Positions 1 through 8,957 of a stretch of DNA of 64,000 nt are shown here, one piece after another. Numbering within the stretch: the first letter of the stretch is position 1; each line of letters starts with the position of its first letter. A model generated the notes under the pieces. That model did no database searches. It was not told the DNA's origin and was given only the letters and a program-made list of their open reading frames with translations. Both the position numbers and the translations under genes were made by a program. Source of the stretch: an uncultured Bacteroidales bacterium (GTDB taxonomy: Bacteria > Bacteroidota > Bacteroidia > Bacteroidales > P3); assembly GCA_947167075.1 (NCBI GenBank), contig CAMVGR010000010.1, positions 1-64,000 of the forward strand, given 5' to 3'.

Positions 1-276
1 CATGCTGTTCTGTTCAGTGCCCGTCAGTTCCCAACTCGTCATGGCGGGCATTTGGACAATAATTTGCTTCAGCACCTTGGCAGCCGTCGGCTGTTTGATG
101 TTGTTATAATGGAATTCAGAAGCCAACAATTCGTCAATGCCATCAGGGGTATGGTTTTGTGCGGCAGTCAATATGCGCTCAGCTATCGGTTTGCAGGTAT
201 TCACATCTTGGCCATATGCTACTGTGCCAAGAAAGAAGCTACACACCATCGCGCCGAGCAAAAAGAGTTTCTTCAT
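1..276 (-). CDS. N-terminal part of a secreted hypothetical protein (signal peptide MKKLFLLGAMVCSFFLGTVAYGQ...), runs off the left edge
   Basis: Minus-strand frame open from ATG (CAT at 274-276) to the window edge, 92 codons, typical signal peptide. Missing from the ORF track because no stop lies inside the window. Confidence 0.7.
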   Translation of the reverse strand, partial: MKKLFLLGAMVCSFFLGTVAYGQDVNTCKPIAERILTAAQNHTPDGIDELLASEFHYNNIKQPTAAKVLKQIIVQMPAMTSWELTGTEQNSM

Positions 277-501
277 ATTCAATTTATTTTAGAAATTACA
301 AACCAATCCAGCCCCGCCGCAGATTTGCGACAGAGAGAGGCAAATGAATTAAAAACAAAGAGGAAAGCCTCCCGACGATTACTTGTACAATTCGTGGAGA
401 GGGTAAAAATCAGCGAGTTATGAGCACTGCAAATCATATACCGTTTTTCTTACGCCACTTAAACGCAAATTCTCGCTTTTTATTGTGCCACTGCGAAACA
501 A

Positions 502-535
502 AGAACCGCCACCCGGCATGGTGGCGGTTCTGTTT
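502..535. terminator. Probable bidirectional terminator hairpin
   Basis: Perfect 12-bp stem agaaccgccacc (502-513) / ggtggcggttct (520-531), loop cggcat, T-rich on both strands. Confidence 0.7.
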
Positions 536-551
536 AAGACGTCATTTTTGG

Positions 552-704
552 GTCAGTCCTTGCGGACGGGCTGGGTTCGCCCACCCGCCGTTGCCTCGGG
601 ATAATCAGCGAGTTGCTTCTCCGCTCGGCTTTTGGACGGGTTCGGAGGTGAGGCCGATGCCGAGTTTCTTGAAGATTTTGCGGTCAACCTCGTTGGTCAT
701 CACA
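552..704 (-). pseudogene. Duplicated 3'-terminal fragment of the DUF1846 gene (about 28 codons), interrupted by a 70-bp insertion
   Basis: Minus strand reads ..VMTNEVDRKIFKKLGIGLTSEP.., matching the C-terminus of the 6378-7841 gene (VMTSEVDRKIFKKLGIGLTSEPIRKD*). Homology resumes at gcaaggactga after an insertion flanked by ggacggg (564-570 and 634-640). Confidence 0.75.
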
Positions 705-2451
705 ATGTGTGAATCTGCTTGTCGATATAGTTTACGAAGGCTTGGTTGACAAGGCGGGTGCCGCCGGGGGTGGGGTAGTGGCCGGTGAAATACCAGTCGC
801 CGTGGTGGTTGGGACAGGCTTCATGCAGTCCTTCGATGCTTTGGAAAACCAATTCGACAGGAGCCTGCATGTCCTCGGGGCGGAGCATCTCCACAATCTT
901 ACGGTTGATTTCCTCGACGGAGAAGGGCTCATAGATGGCACGCATGCGGTTCTGCATCTCTTCATTAGGACGCTTTAACTCTTCTTTGCAGGCCTGGTAG
1001 GTGTCGGCTACCAGCTGTCGCATGCCTCGTTCCTCGATGAGGGCCATCGTGGCGCGGAAGGCACAGAACTCCTCCAGGCGCGGCATGTCGATGCCGTAGT
1101 AGTCGGGGTAGCGTATCTGCGGAGAGCTGCTGACCATCACGATTTTCTTGGGGTGCAGCCGGTCGAGAATCTTGAAGATGCTCTCGCGCAGCGTGGTGCC
1201 TCGTACAATGCTGTCGTCGATGATGACGAGGTTGTCCTCGTAGGGCCGCAGGGAGCCGTAGCTGATGTCGTAGACGTGGGCGGCGAGGTCGTTGCGCTCG
1301 CTGTTGTCGGCGATGAAGGTACGCATCTTGATGTCTTTCCATACCACTTTTTCTGTCCTCACCTCGTCGTGAAGTTTACGGAAGCCGTCGGTGATGCCGT
1401 AGTAGGCCACCTCGGCGGTGTTGGGGATGTAGGAGAAGACGGTGTTCTCGATGTCGCCATCGATGGCACGCAGGATGGCGGGAGTCAGCAGCTCTCCCAG
1501 TCGTTTGCGTTCCTGATAGATGTCGCGGTCGGAACCTCGGCTGAAGTATATGCGCTCGAAAGAACAGGCGCTCAGTTGCATGGCGGGCATAATCTGTTCC
1601 AAATTACTTTCACCGTTGCGTCGCACGATGAGGGCCTCGCCGGGCATCAACTCATGAATATCGTCGCACTGGAGGTTGAAAGTGGTCTGCAGCACGGGTC
1701 GCTCGCTAGCCACAGTCACTATCTCGTCGTTGCGATAGTAGAACGCCGGACGGATGCCCCAGGGGTCGCGCACGGAGAACATCTCGCCACTGCCCGTGAG
1801 GCCGCACATCACATAGCCGCCGTCGTAGTGATCCATCGTGGTACGCAGCACATTGGCCATCTCCACATGGTCGTCGATATAACTCGTGATGTCGATGCCT
1901 TCAAGCCCCTTGACTTTTGCCTCCACAAAGAGTCGCTCCACTTCGCGGTCAAGGCGGTGCCCCATCAGCTCCAGCGTGAGGTAAGAGTCGCCGTAGATAC
2001 GCGGTGACTGGCCCTGGGCGGTGAGGAATTGGAAGACCTCGTCGATGTTGGTCATGTTGAAGTTGCCGCAGAGGCAGAGGTTCTTGGCGCGCCAGTTGTT
2101 GCGGCGCAGGAAGGGATGCACATATTGCAATCCACTCTTGCCTGTGGTGGAATAGCGCAGGTGACCCATCAGCAATTCGCCGGCCATCTCCTCTGTCACA
2201 CGGGAGAAAATCTCCGTGATAGCGTCCTTGCCCTCGGCCCTCTCGCGGAACATATACTCTGTGCCGGGCTCGTTGGTCAGGCTCACCGATGCGATGCCGG
2301 CGCCCTCTTGACCGCGGTTGTGCTGCTTCTCCATCATCAGGTAGAGATTGTTGAATCCGTAGGCCCACGTGCCGTACTTCTGGACGTAGTAGTCGAGCGG
2401 CTTCAGCAGGCGAATCATCGCTACGCCGCATTCATGCTTCAGCTGTTCCAT
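700..2451 (-). CDS. purF: Amidophosphoribosyltransferase-like protein (glutamine amidotransferase class II + PRTase)
   Basis: 583 aa. Internal amidotransferase motifs (HECGVA, HNRGQEGAGI, GHLRYSTTG) and PRPP-binding motif (VIIDDSIVRGTT). Confidence 0.88.
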   Translation of the reverse strand: MEQLKHECGVAMIRLLKPLDYYVQKYGTWAYGFNNLYLMMEKQHNRGQEGAGIASVSLTNEPGTEYMFRERAEGKDAITEIFSRVTEEMAGELLMGHLRYSTTGKSGLQYVHPFLRRNNWRAKNLCLCGNFNMTNIDEVFQFLTAQGQSPRIYGDSYLTLELMGHRLDREVERLFVEAKVKGLEGIDITSYIDDHVEMANVLRTTMDHYDGGYVMCGLTGSGEMFSVRDPWGIRPAFYYRNDEIVTVASERPVLQTTFNLQCDDIHELMPGEALIVRRNGESNLEQIMPAMQLSACSFERIYFSRGSDRDIYQERKRLGELLTPAILRAIDGDIENTVFSYIPNTAEVAYYGITDGFRKLHDEVRTEKVVWKDIKMRTFIADNSERNDLAAHVYDISYGSLRPYEDNLVIIDDSIVRGTTLRESIFKILDRLHPKKIVMVSSSPQIRYPDYYGIDMPRLEEFCAFRATMALIEERGMRQLVADTYQACKEELKRPNEEMQNRMRAIYEPFSVEEINRKIVEMLRPEDMQAPVELVFQSIEGLHEACPNHHGDWYFTGHYPTPGGTRLVNQAFVNYIDKQIHTL

Positions 2452-2452
2452 A

Positions 2453-4048
2453 TCAGAGGCAGGCTTTGACGAACGACATGAACAGCGGGTGCGGATTCAG
2501 CACCGACGAGCTGTATTCGGGGTGGAACTGCGTGCCGATATACCAGCGCTTCTCGGGTATCTCCACTATCTCCACCAGGTCGGCGGCAGGGTTGATACCC
2601 ACACACTTCATACCCTTTACCTCATATTCCTTCTTGAAGGCATTGTTAAACTCATAGCGATGTCTATGTCTCTCGCTGATGTGTTTTCCCTTTCCGTAGG
2701 CCTCATAGACGCGGCTGCCTTCTTTAAGCTCGCAGTCGTAGGCACCCAGTCGCATGGTGCCGCCCATCTGGGTGATGCTCTTCTGCTCCTCCATGATGTC
2801 GATGACGTTGTGTGGTGTCTTCTCGTCCATCTCACGGCTGTTGGCATCCTTGTATCCAAGTACATTGCGTGCGAACTCGATGACCATCATCTGCATACCA
2901 AGGCAGATGCCGAAGGTGGGGATGTCGTTCGTACGGGTGTATTCGGCGGCGATAATTTTGCCCTCGATGCCGCGTGTGCCAAAACCGGGGCAGATGACGA
3001 TACCCGCCAGTCCTTCGAGTTTCTCGCCCACATTCTCTTGGGTAATCTCCTCGCTGTTCACGAAGTGCAGTTTGGCTTTTACGTCGTTGTAGATGCCGGC
3101 CAGGTTGAGGCTCTCGCGAATGCTCTTGTAGGCGTCCTGCAGGTCGTATTTGCCTACCAGCCCGATGTGCACCTCGCGTTGGGCGTTGTGCTGCTTGTCG
3201 AGGAAGTCGTGCCAGGCTTTCATCTCCGGAATCTCGCCCACGGGGATGCCTATCTTGCGCAGGATGGCGGCGTCCAATCCCTGCTTCTGCATGCTCACCG
3301 GTACCTCGTAGATGCTCGGCATATCCTCGCTCTGCACAACGCATTCGAGGTCGACGTTGCAGAATGATGCCACCTTCATACGCAGGTGGTCGTCCAGATG
3401 ACGCTCGGTGCGCAGCACAAGGATGTCAGGTTGGATTCCCATGCTTTGCAATTCCTTCACGCTGTGCTGCGTGGGCTTGGTCTTCAGCTCGTCGGCAGCC
3501 TTCAAATAAGGCACGTAGGTAAGGTGAACACAGACGGCGTTGCGACCCAGTTGCCAGCGCAGCTGACGGATGGCCTCCATGAAGGGGGCGCTCTCGATGT
3601 CGCCGATGGTGCCGCCCACCTCGGTGATGACGAAGTCGAGCTGCTCGTCCTTTTCGTCCTCACGCAGCATGCGACGCTTGATTTCGTCAGTGATATGCGG
3701 CACCACCTGGATGGTCTTGCCCAAGTAGTCGCCCTTGCGCTCGCGGTCGATGACCGTCTTGTAGATGCGGCCGGTGGTGATGCTGTTGTTGCGTGTGGTG
3801 TGGATGCCCGTGAAGCGCTCGTAGTGCCCCAGGTCGAGGTCGGTCTCCATGCCGTCCACCGTCACGTAGCACTCGCCGTGCTCGTAGGGGTTCAGGGTGC
3901 CGGGGTCGATGTTGATGTAGGGGTCGAATTTTTGAATAGTGACCTTATAGCCGCGTGCCTGCAGCAGACGGCCGATGCTGGCGGAGATGATGCCCTTGCC
4001 CAACGAAGAGACCACGCCGCCCGTAACGAAAATGTACTTTGTGTCCAT
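2453..4048 (-). CDS. pyrG: CTP synthase
   Basis: 531 aa, MDTKYIFVTGGVVSSLGKGIISASIGRLLQARG and C-terminal GATase motif GICLGMQ. Confidence 0.97.
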   Translation of the reverse strand: MDTKYIFVTGGVVSSLGKGIISASIGRLLQARGYKVTIQKFDPYINIDPGTLNPYEHGECYVTVDGMETDLDLGHYERFTGIHTTRNNSITTGRIYKTVIDRERKGDYLGKTIQVVPHITDEIKRRMLREDEKDEQLDFVITEVGGTIGDIESAPFMEAIRQLRWQLGRNAVCVHLTYVPYLKAADELKTKPTQHSVKELQSMGIQPDILVLRTERHLDDHLRMKVASFCNVDLECVVQSEDMPSIYEVPVSMQKQGLDAAILRKIGIPVGEIPEMKAWHDFLDKQHNAQREVHIGLVGKYDLQDAYKSIRESLNLAGIYNDVKAKLHFVNSEEITQENVGEKLEGLAGIVICPGFGTRGIEGKIIAAEYTRTNDIPTFGICLGMQMMVIEFARNVLGYKDANSREMDEKTPHNVIDIMEEQKSITQMGGTMRLGAYDCELKEGSRVYEAYGKGKHISERHRHRYEFNNAFKKEYEVKGMKCVGINPAADLVEIVEIPEKRWYIGTQFHPEYSSSVLNPHPLFMSFVKACL

Positions 4049-4088
4049 AATGATGATAAAATTATATATTGATTGATTTCATGATTGG

Positions 4089-6284
4089 TTAGTGCGAGAA
4101 TAGAATCTCCCGGTATTTTGGTAGCGGCCACAGCTCGTCGTCGACGATGAGTTCGAGTTTGTCGACATGGTAGCGAATGGGGTCGAAATAGGGTAGCACG
4201 CTGTCGTGGTAGGCGATGGCACGTTGGCGCTCGTTGGCAATGTGATTTGCCTGCTTGCGGGCTTCTACCATGTTGTCCACATTCTGTTTGATGGAGGCGA
4301 TGTGCTCCGAGAGTTCCTCGATGAGCGAATCGTCGTGAGCCGAGAGGGAGCGTGCCTTTTCGGCATCGTAGACTTGACGCATTTTGTAGACGTTGTCGAG
4401 CAGTGCCGACTGGTAGCGTGTGGCCACGGGGATGATGTGGTTAAGGACGATGTCGCCCAGCACACGGGCCTCTATCTGCACCTTCTTGATGTAGGTGTCC
4501 CATTTCACCTCGTTGCGTGCGGCCAACTCCGTGCGGTTCATCACGCCCGTCTCTTCGAACATCTGCACCGACGAGGGAGAGGTGTAGGCGTCGTATATGA
4601 GTGGCACGCTGCTTTCGCAATCCAAGCCGCGCCGCTGTGCTTCCTGCCGCCATTCGTCGCTGTAGCCGTTGCCGTCAAAGCGTATGGCTTTCGACTCGCT
4701 GATGTACTCGCGCAGCACTTCGAAGATGGCGTGCTCCTTCTGCTCGCCTGCCGTCATACGGGCGTCCACCTCGCGTCGGAACTCCTTCAGCTGCGAGGAG
4801 ACGGCGGTGTTGAGGGCAATCATGGCGCAGCCGCAGTTGGCCGAGGAGCCCACGGCGCGGAACTCGAAGCGGTTGCCGGTGAAGGCGAAGGGAGAGGTGC
4901 GGTTGCGGTCGGTATTGTCGACCAACACCTCGGGGATATGCGCCACGCCGAGCTGCATACGGCGCTTTTCGTCGAGGACGATGGCCTGCTCCTTGTCGGC
5001 GTTCTCCAGCTGGTCGAGCACAACCGACAGCTGGCTGCCGAGGAAGACGCTGATGATGGAAGGGGGCGCCTCCTGAGCTCCCAGACGGTGGGCGTTGGTG
5101 GCAGTCATAATGGAGGCCTTCAGGAGGGCGTTGTGCTTCTTGACGGCCATCATCACGTTGACCAGGAAGGTGACGAAACGGAGGTTCTCCTCGGGAGTCT
5201 TGCCGGGGGTGAGGAGACCGACGCCGGTGTCGGTGCCCATCGACCAGTTGCAATGCTTGCCCGAGCCGTTGACACCGGCGAAGGGCTTCTCGTGCAACAG
5301 CACCTTGAAGCCGTGACGGCTGGCCACCTTGTGCATCAGCGACATGAGTATCAGATTCTGGTCGACGGCCAGATTGGTCTCATTGTAGATGGGTGCCAGC
5401 TCGAACTGGTTGGGAGCCACCTCGTTGTGACGGGTCTTGCAGGGAATGGCGTATTTGTATGCTTCGAACTCCAGTTCTTTCATAAACGACTGCACACGGG
5501 CGGGGATGGCTCCAAAGTAGTGGTCCTCGAGTTGCTGGTTCTTCGCCGACTCGTGACCGAGTAGGGTGCGCCCCGTCAGCAGCAGGTCGGGACGGGCAGA
5601 ATAGATGGACTCGTCAACGAGGAAATACTCCTGCTCCCAACCCAGATAGGAATAGACCTTGCGAACGGCGGGGTCGAAGAGGTGGCACACGTCGGTGGCA
5701 GCGCAGTCAACGGCATGCAATGCCTTGAGCAGCGGTGTCTTGTAGTCGAGGGCCTCACCGGTATAGGAGACGAACACGGTGGGGATGCAGAGGGTGTCGT
5801 CGACCACAAAGGCTGGCGACGAGGTGTCCCAGGCGGTGTAGCCACGCGCTTCGAAGGTATTGCGGATGCCGCCGTTTGGAAAACTGGAGCCATCGGCCTC
5901 CTGCTGCGCCAGCAGCTTGCCCGAGAACTCTTCGATAACGTCGCTCCCCGGTTGTCCGGCATACTCGATAAAGGCATCGTGTTTCTCGGCGGTGCCCTCG
6001 GTCAGCGGCTGGAACCAGTGGGTGTAGTGCGTTGCGCCCATGTCCAGCGCCCAGTTTTTCATGCCCACAGCCACATTGTTGGCAATCTCGCGGTTGAAGG
6101 GAGCCCCGTTGTCGAGCACATTGCAGAACGCCCTGTAGGTCTCGGCCGAGAGGTAGCGTGCCATCTGTTTCCGTCCGAACACATGGTTACCATAGTAGTC
6201 GGAAACCATACCGGCAGGAGGCTGGACGGCGACCGCCTTCTTGGCGAAGGCCTCCTGCAACACTTTGAATCTAAGATTACTCAT
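4089..6284 (-). CDS. glnN: Type III glutamine synthetase (GSIII)
   Basis: 731 aa, GSIII-type sequence (MSNLRFKVLQEAF.., HEKPFAGVNGSGKHCNWSMGTD). Confidence 0.95.
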   Translation of the reverse strand: MSNLRFKVLQEAFAKKAVAVQPPAGMVSDYYGNHVFGRKQMARYLSAETYRAFCNVLDNGAPFNREIANNVAVGMKNWALDMGATHYTHWFQPLTEGTAEKHDAFIEYAGQPGSDVIEEFSGKLLAQQEADGSSFPNGGIRNTFEARGYTAWDTSSPAFVVDDTLCIPTVFVSYTGEALDYKTPLLKALHAVDCAATDVCHLFDPAVRKVYSYLGWEQEYFLVDESIYSARPDLLLTGRTLLGHESAKNQQLEDHYFGAIPARVQSFMKELEFEAYKYAIPCKTRHNEVAPNQFELAPIYNETNLAVDQNLILMSLMHKVASRHGFKVLLHEKPFAGVNGSGKHCNWSMGTDTGVGLLTPGKTPEENLRFVTFLVNVMMAVKKHNALLKASIMTATNAHRLGAQEAPPSIISVFLGSQLSVVLDQLENADKEQAIVLDEKRRMQLGVAHIPEVLVDNTDRNRTSPFAFTGNRFEFRAVGSSANCGCAMIALNTAVSSQLKEFRREVDARMTAGEQKEHAIFEVLREYISESKAIRFDGNGYSDEWRQEAQRRGLDCESSVPLIYDAYTSPSSVQMFEETGVMNRTELAARNEVKWDTYIKKVQIEARVLGDIVLNHIIPVATRYQSALLDNVYKMRQVYDAEKARSLSAHDDSLIEELSEHIASIKQNVDNMVEARKQANHIANERQRAIAYHDSVLPYFDPIRYHVDKLELIVDDELWPLPKYREILFSH

Positions 6285-6377
6285 TGTTTAGATGATGGTT
6301 ATATGCTGGAAATAATATAACGTTTCCCGCTAGGTGTTGTTTTCTGGCGGGTTGTTTGTTATACGTATGTGATTGTG

Positions 6378-7841
6378 TCAGTCCTTGCGGATAGGCTCGC
6401 TGGTGAGGCCGATGCCGAGCTTCTTGAAAATCTTGCGGTCTACCTCGCTGGTCATGACGGTGGTGTGCACCTGGCAGCCGTCGAGGAGGGGTAGGCAGTC
6501 GAGGGCGCGGCGGCAGTTGTCGTCGAGGAGGCTGAGGATGGAGAGGGTGACGAGCACCTCGTCGGTGTGCAGGCGGGGGTTGCTGCCGTGGAGCATGGAG
6601 ACCTTGGTGTGCTGGATGGGCTCGATCATCTTTTGCGATATGAGCTTCACCTCGTGGTCGATGCCGGCGAGGTGCTTGAGGGCGTTGAGCAGCAGGGCGG
6701 CACAGGCGCCGAGGAGGTCGGAGGTCTTGGCGGTGATGATGGTGCCGTCGGCCAGCTCTATGGCTGCTGCTGGCACGCCCTCGCGGTCGCGGCGCTCCTT
6801 GGCGGCGACGGTGGTGCGACGGTCGTCAGTGGTGATCTTGGCCTGCTTCATGAGCAGGGCTATCTTGTTCACCTCGTTCTGGCTCGACTTGCCGATGGCG
6901 AAGTCGCAGAGGGCGGTGTAGTAGCGACGGATAATCTCGTCGTTGGAGGCGCGGCAGCAGACGTCGTCGTCGCTGATACAGAAACCGGCCATGTTGACAC
7001 CCATGTCGGTGGGCGACTTATATGGATTCTCGCCGTAGATGCCTTCGAAGATGGCGTTGAGGACGGGGAATATCTCGATGTCGCGGTTGTAGTTGACGGC
7101 GGTCTTGCCGTAGGCCTCGAGGTGGAAGGGGTCGATCATGTTGACGTCGTTGAGGTCGGCGGTGGCGGCTTCGTAGGCGAGATTGACGGGGTGCTTCAGC
7201 GGGATGCTCCAGATGGGGAAGGTCTCGAACTTGGCGTAGCCGGCCTTGATGCCGCGCTTGTTCTCCTGGTAGAGCTGGCTGAGGCAGACGGCCATTTTGC
7301 CGCTGCCGGGGCCCGGGGCGGTGATGACCACTAGCGGGCGTGTGGTTTCGACGTAGTCGTTCTTGCCAAAGCCCTCGTCCGAGTCGATGAGCTCGACGTT
7401 GGTGGGGTAGCCCTCGATCATGTAATGATAATATGCCTTGATGCCCATACGCTCCAGGCGCTCGCGATAGGCTGTGGCACCGGGCTGGCCACTGTAGTGG
7501 GTGATGACGACACCGCTGACCAGGAAACCGCGCTGCATGAAGACCTCGCGCAGGCGCAGCACATCTTCGTCGTAGGTGATGCCGAGGTCGCCGCGCTTCT
7601 TGTTCTTCTCGATGTCGGTGGCGCTGATGACGATGACAATCTCGGCATCGTCCTTCAGCTGGGTGAGCATCTTCAGTTTGCTGTCGGGCTCAAAACCCGG
7701 CAGGACACGACTGGCGTGGTAGTCGTCGAACAGTTTACCGCCAAATTCAAGATAAAGCTTATTGCCGAACTTGCTGATGCGCTCCTTGATGTGTTCGGAT
7801 TGTATCCGCAGATACTTCTCGTTGTCAAACCCGTATTTCAT
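6378..7841 (-). CDS. DUF1846 family protein
   Basis: Start set at MKYGFDNEKYLRIQSEHIKERISKFGNKLYLEFGGKLFDDYHASRVLPGF, which is DUF1846 typical. The ORF-track start at 7898 would read through the promoter region. Confidence 0.88.
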   Translation of the reverse strand: MKYGFDNEKYLRIQSEHIKERISKFGNKLYLEFGGKLFDDYHASRVLPGFEPDSKLKMLTQLKDDAEIVIVISATDIEKNKKRGDLGITYDEDVLRLREVFMQRGFLVSGVVITHYSGQPGATAYRERLERMGIKAYYHYMIEGYPTNVELIDSDEGFGKNDYVETTRPLVVITAPGPGSGKMAVCLSQLYQENKRGIKAGYAKFETFPIWSIPLKHPVNLAYEAATADLNDVNMIDPFHLEAYGKTAVNYNRDIEIFPVLNAIFEGIYGENPYKSPTDMGVNMAGFCISDDDVCCRASNDEIIRRYYTALCDFAIGKSSQNEVNKIALLMKQAKITTDDRRTTVAAKERRDREGVPAAAIELADGTIITAKTSDLLGACAALLLNALKHLAGIDHEVKLISQKMIEPIQHTKVSMLHGSNPRLHTDEVLVTLSILSLLDDNCRRALDCLPLLDGCQVHTTVMTSEVDRKIFKKLGIGLTSEPIRKD

Positions 7842-7883
7842 AAATGATGATGTATATATGTTAAGAATGAAAAATACGGGGTA

Positions 7884-7914
7884 CAAAAGTAGGAACAATT
7901 TTTAAACTGTCAAA
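7884..7914 (-). promoter_or_regulatory. Bacteroidota-type promoter for the DUF1846 gene
   Basis: On the minus strand TTTG-N19-TACTTTTG (CAAA 7911-7914, CAAAAGTA 7884-7891), matching the -33 TTTG / -7 TAnnTTTG consensus. Confidence 0.6.
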
Positions 7915-8050
7915 ATATTTAACATATCATTGGCGGTAAAATGCTGAAAAATAACATGAAAAAAATAACACCACCACCCCTTGAAAGGCTACAGAATGGT
8001 CCAACTGTAGGCAAGGGGAGGGGCGTTTGGGTGGAAATAGTCCGCCTTGG

Positions 8051-8437
8051 CTATTCTACGGAGAGCACCTCGGTGGCTATATATTGGCTAGCACCGCGCC
8101 AGGGTAGGGTACCCATATAGCGTTTCCAACGAAGCTCGACATGCTTGCCCGAGCAGCGCATCAGTGTGTCGGCCACTGCTTTGTCGGTCACCGAGAATTT
8201 GAACTCGTTGCTGCGCAGGGCGATGTTCTGTCCGCCGGCTGACTTGAATCCGCTCTGAATCATCTTGCCTTCGTAGGTCTTGAAGATTACACCTTGCTGC
8301 TGAAAATAGTTGATGTCGCCTGCGTTGACTCCGGAGCTGTAGACGAAAAAGAAGCGGAAGTAGATGAATAGTGCCAATACCAAAACCAGTACTGACACAC
8401 TGATTGTGACGATTTTGCTTTTCTTTGTCATTGCCAT
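8051..8437 (-). CDS. Hypothetical protein with one N-terminal transmembrane helix
   Basis: 128 aa ORF, KIVTISVSVLVLVLALFIYFRFFFVY hydrophobic segment. Confidence 0.65.
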   Translation of the reverse strand: MAMTKKSKIVTISVSVLVLVLALFIYFRFFFVYSSGVNAGDINYFQQQGVIFKTYEGKMIQSGFKSAGGQNIALRSNEFKFSVTDKAVADTLMRCSGKHVELRWKRYMGTLPWRGASQYIATEVLSVE

Positions 8438-8586
8438 AATATAGATGATTTATTGGTGCAAAAGTACTACTTTTTTCCGAGATGATGGATATTTTTTCTC
8501 GATGCAGCATCTAGATAGTTCTATTGGCAACGGCTAGAAAGCCATGCTAAAACACGCTTCAAAAAAACGAAAAATACCCACCAAAA

Positions 8587-8712
8587 ACGGCCAAAAATGC
8601 CATTTTGCAATACACTGGTAATCAATCACAAAAATAGACCATCTCTTACTCATCTCTTACTCATCTCCTACCCATCCCTTTACCATCATTTACATCACTA
8701 AGACATGAGTAA
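8587..8712 (+). repeat. Intergenic repeat element family A, copy A1
   Basis: 11-bp tandem units catctcttact (8640-8650), catctcttact (8651-8661), catctcctacc (8662-8672), catccctttac (8673-8683); leader gccattttgcaatacactggta; inverted unit remnant atgagtaa (8705-8712). Confidence 0.8.
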
Positions 8713-8869
8713 TGGAACAGATGCGGAAAGTAAGGAAAAGAATTGTGAATGACCGATTGTAGCTTGGAGTTTTCAAGCATCGTTTATAGAAAAAGATGGA
8801 GCGTGCCGTCCCTATCCGTAGGACGTAAAAAAGTTGAAATAGAATCCTGTAGTGGCCGAGCGAGCAAAA

Positions 8870-8904
8870 GAAAAAGCCTTCCAACCGGTGGGTGGAAGGC
8901 CTTA
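8870..8904 (-). terminator. Terminator of the acyl-CoA dehydrogenase/etf operon
   Basis: Minus strand aaggccttccacccaccggttggaaggctttttctttt: stem followed by a U-tract. Confidence 0.65.
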
Positions 8905-8957
8905 GGGTAGAAACTGATATTTCTGTGTGTCGACAGTGTTGTCGACAGGGTGCTATC

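Noticed and set aside
52-423. 123-aa plus-strand ORF at the left edge
   Set aside because: The opposite strand has a convincing signal-peptide CDS (1-276) entering from the left edge.
1153-2007. 284-aa plus-strand ORF opposite purF
   Set aside because: Mirror-image low-complexity V/D/G/H-rich translation over a well-supported minus-strand gene.
4206-5564. 452-aa plus-strand ORF opposite glutamine synthetase III
   Set aside because: Antisense shadow of a GC-rich conserved gene; V/L/H/G-biased composition with no recognisable motifs.
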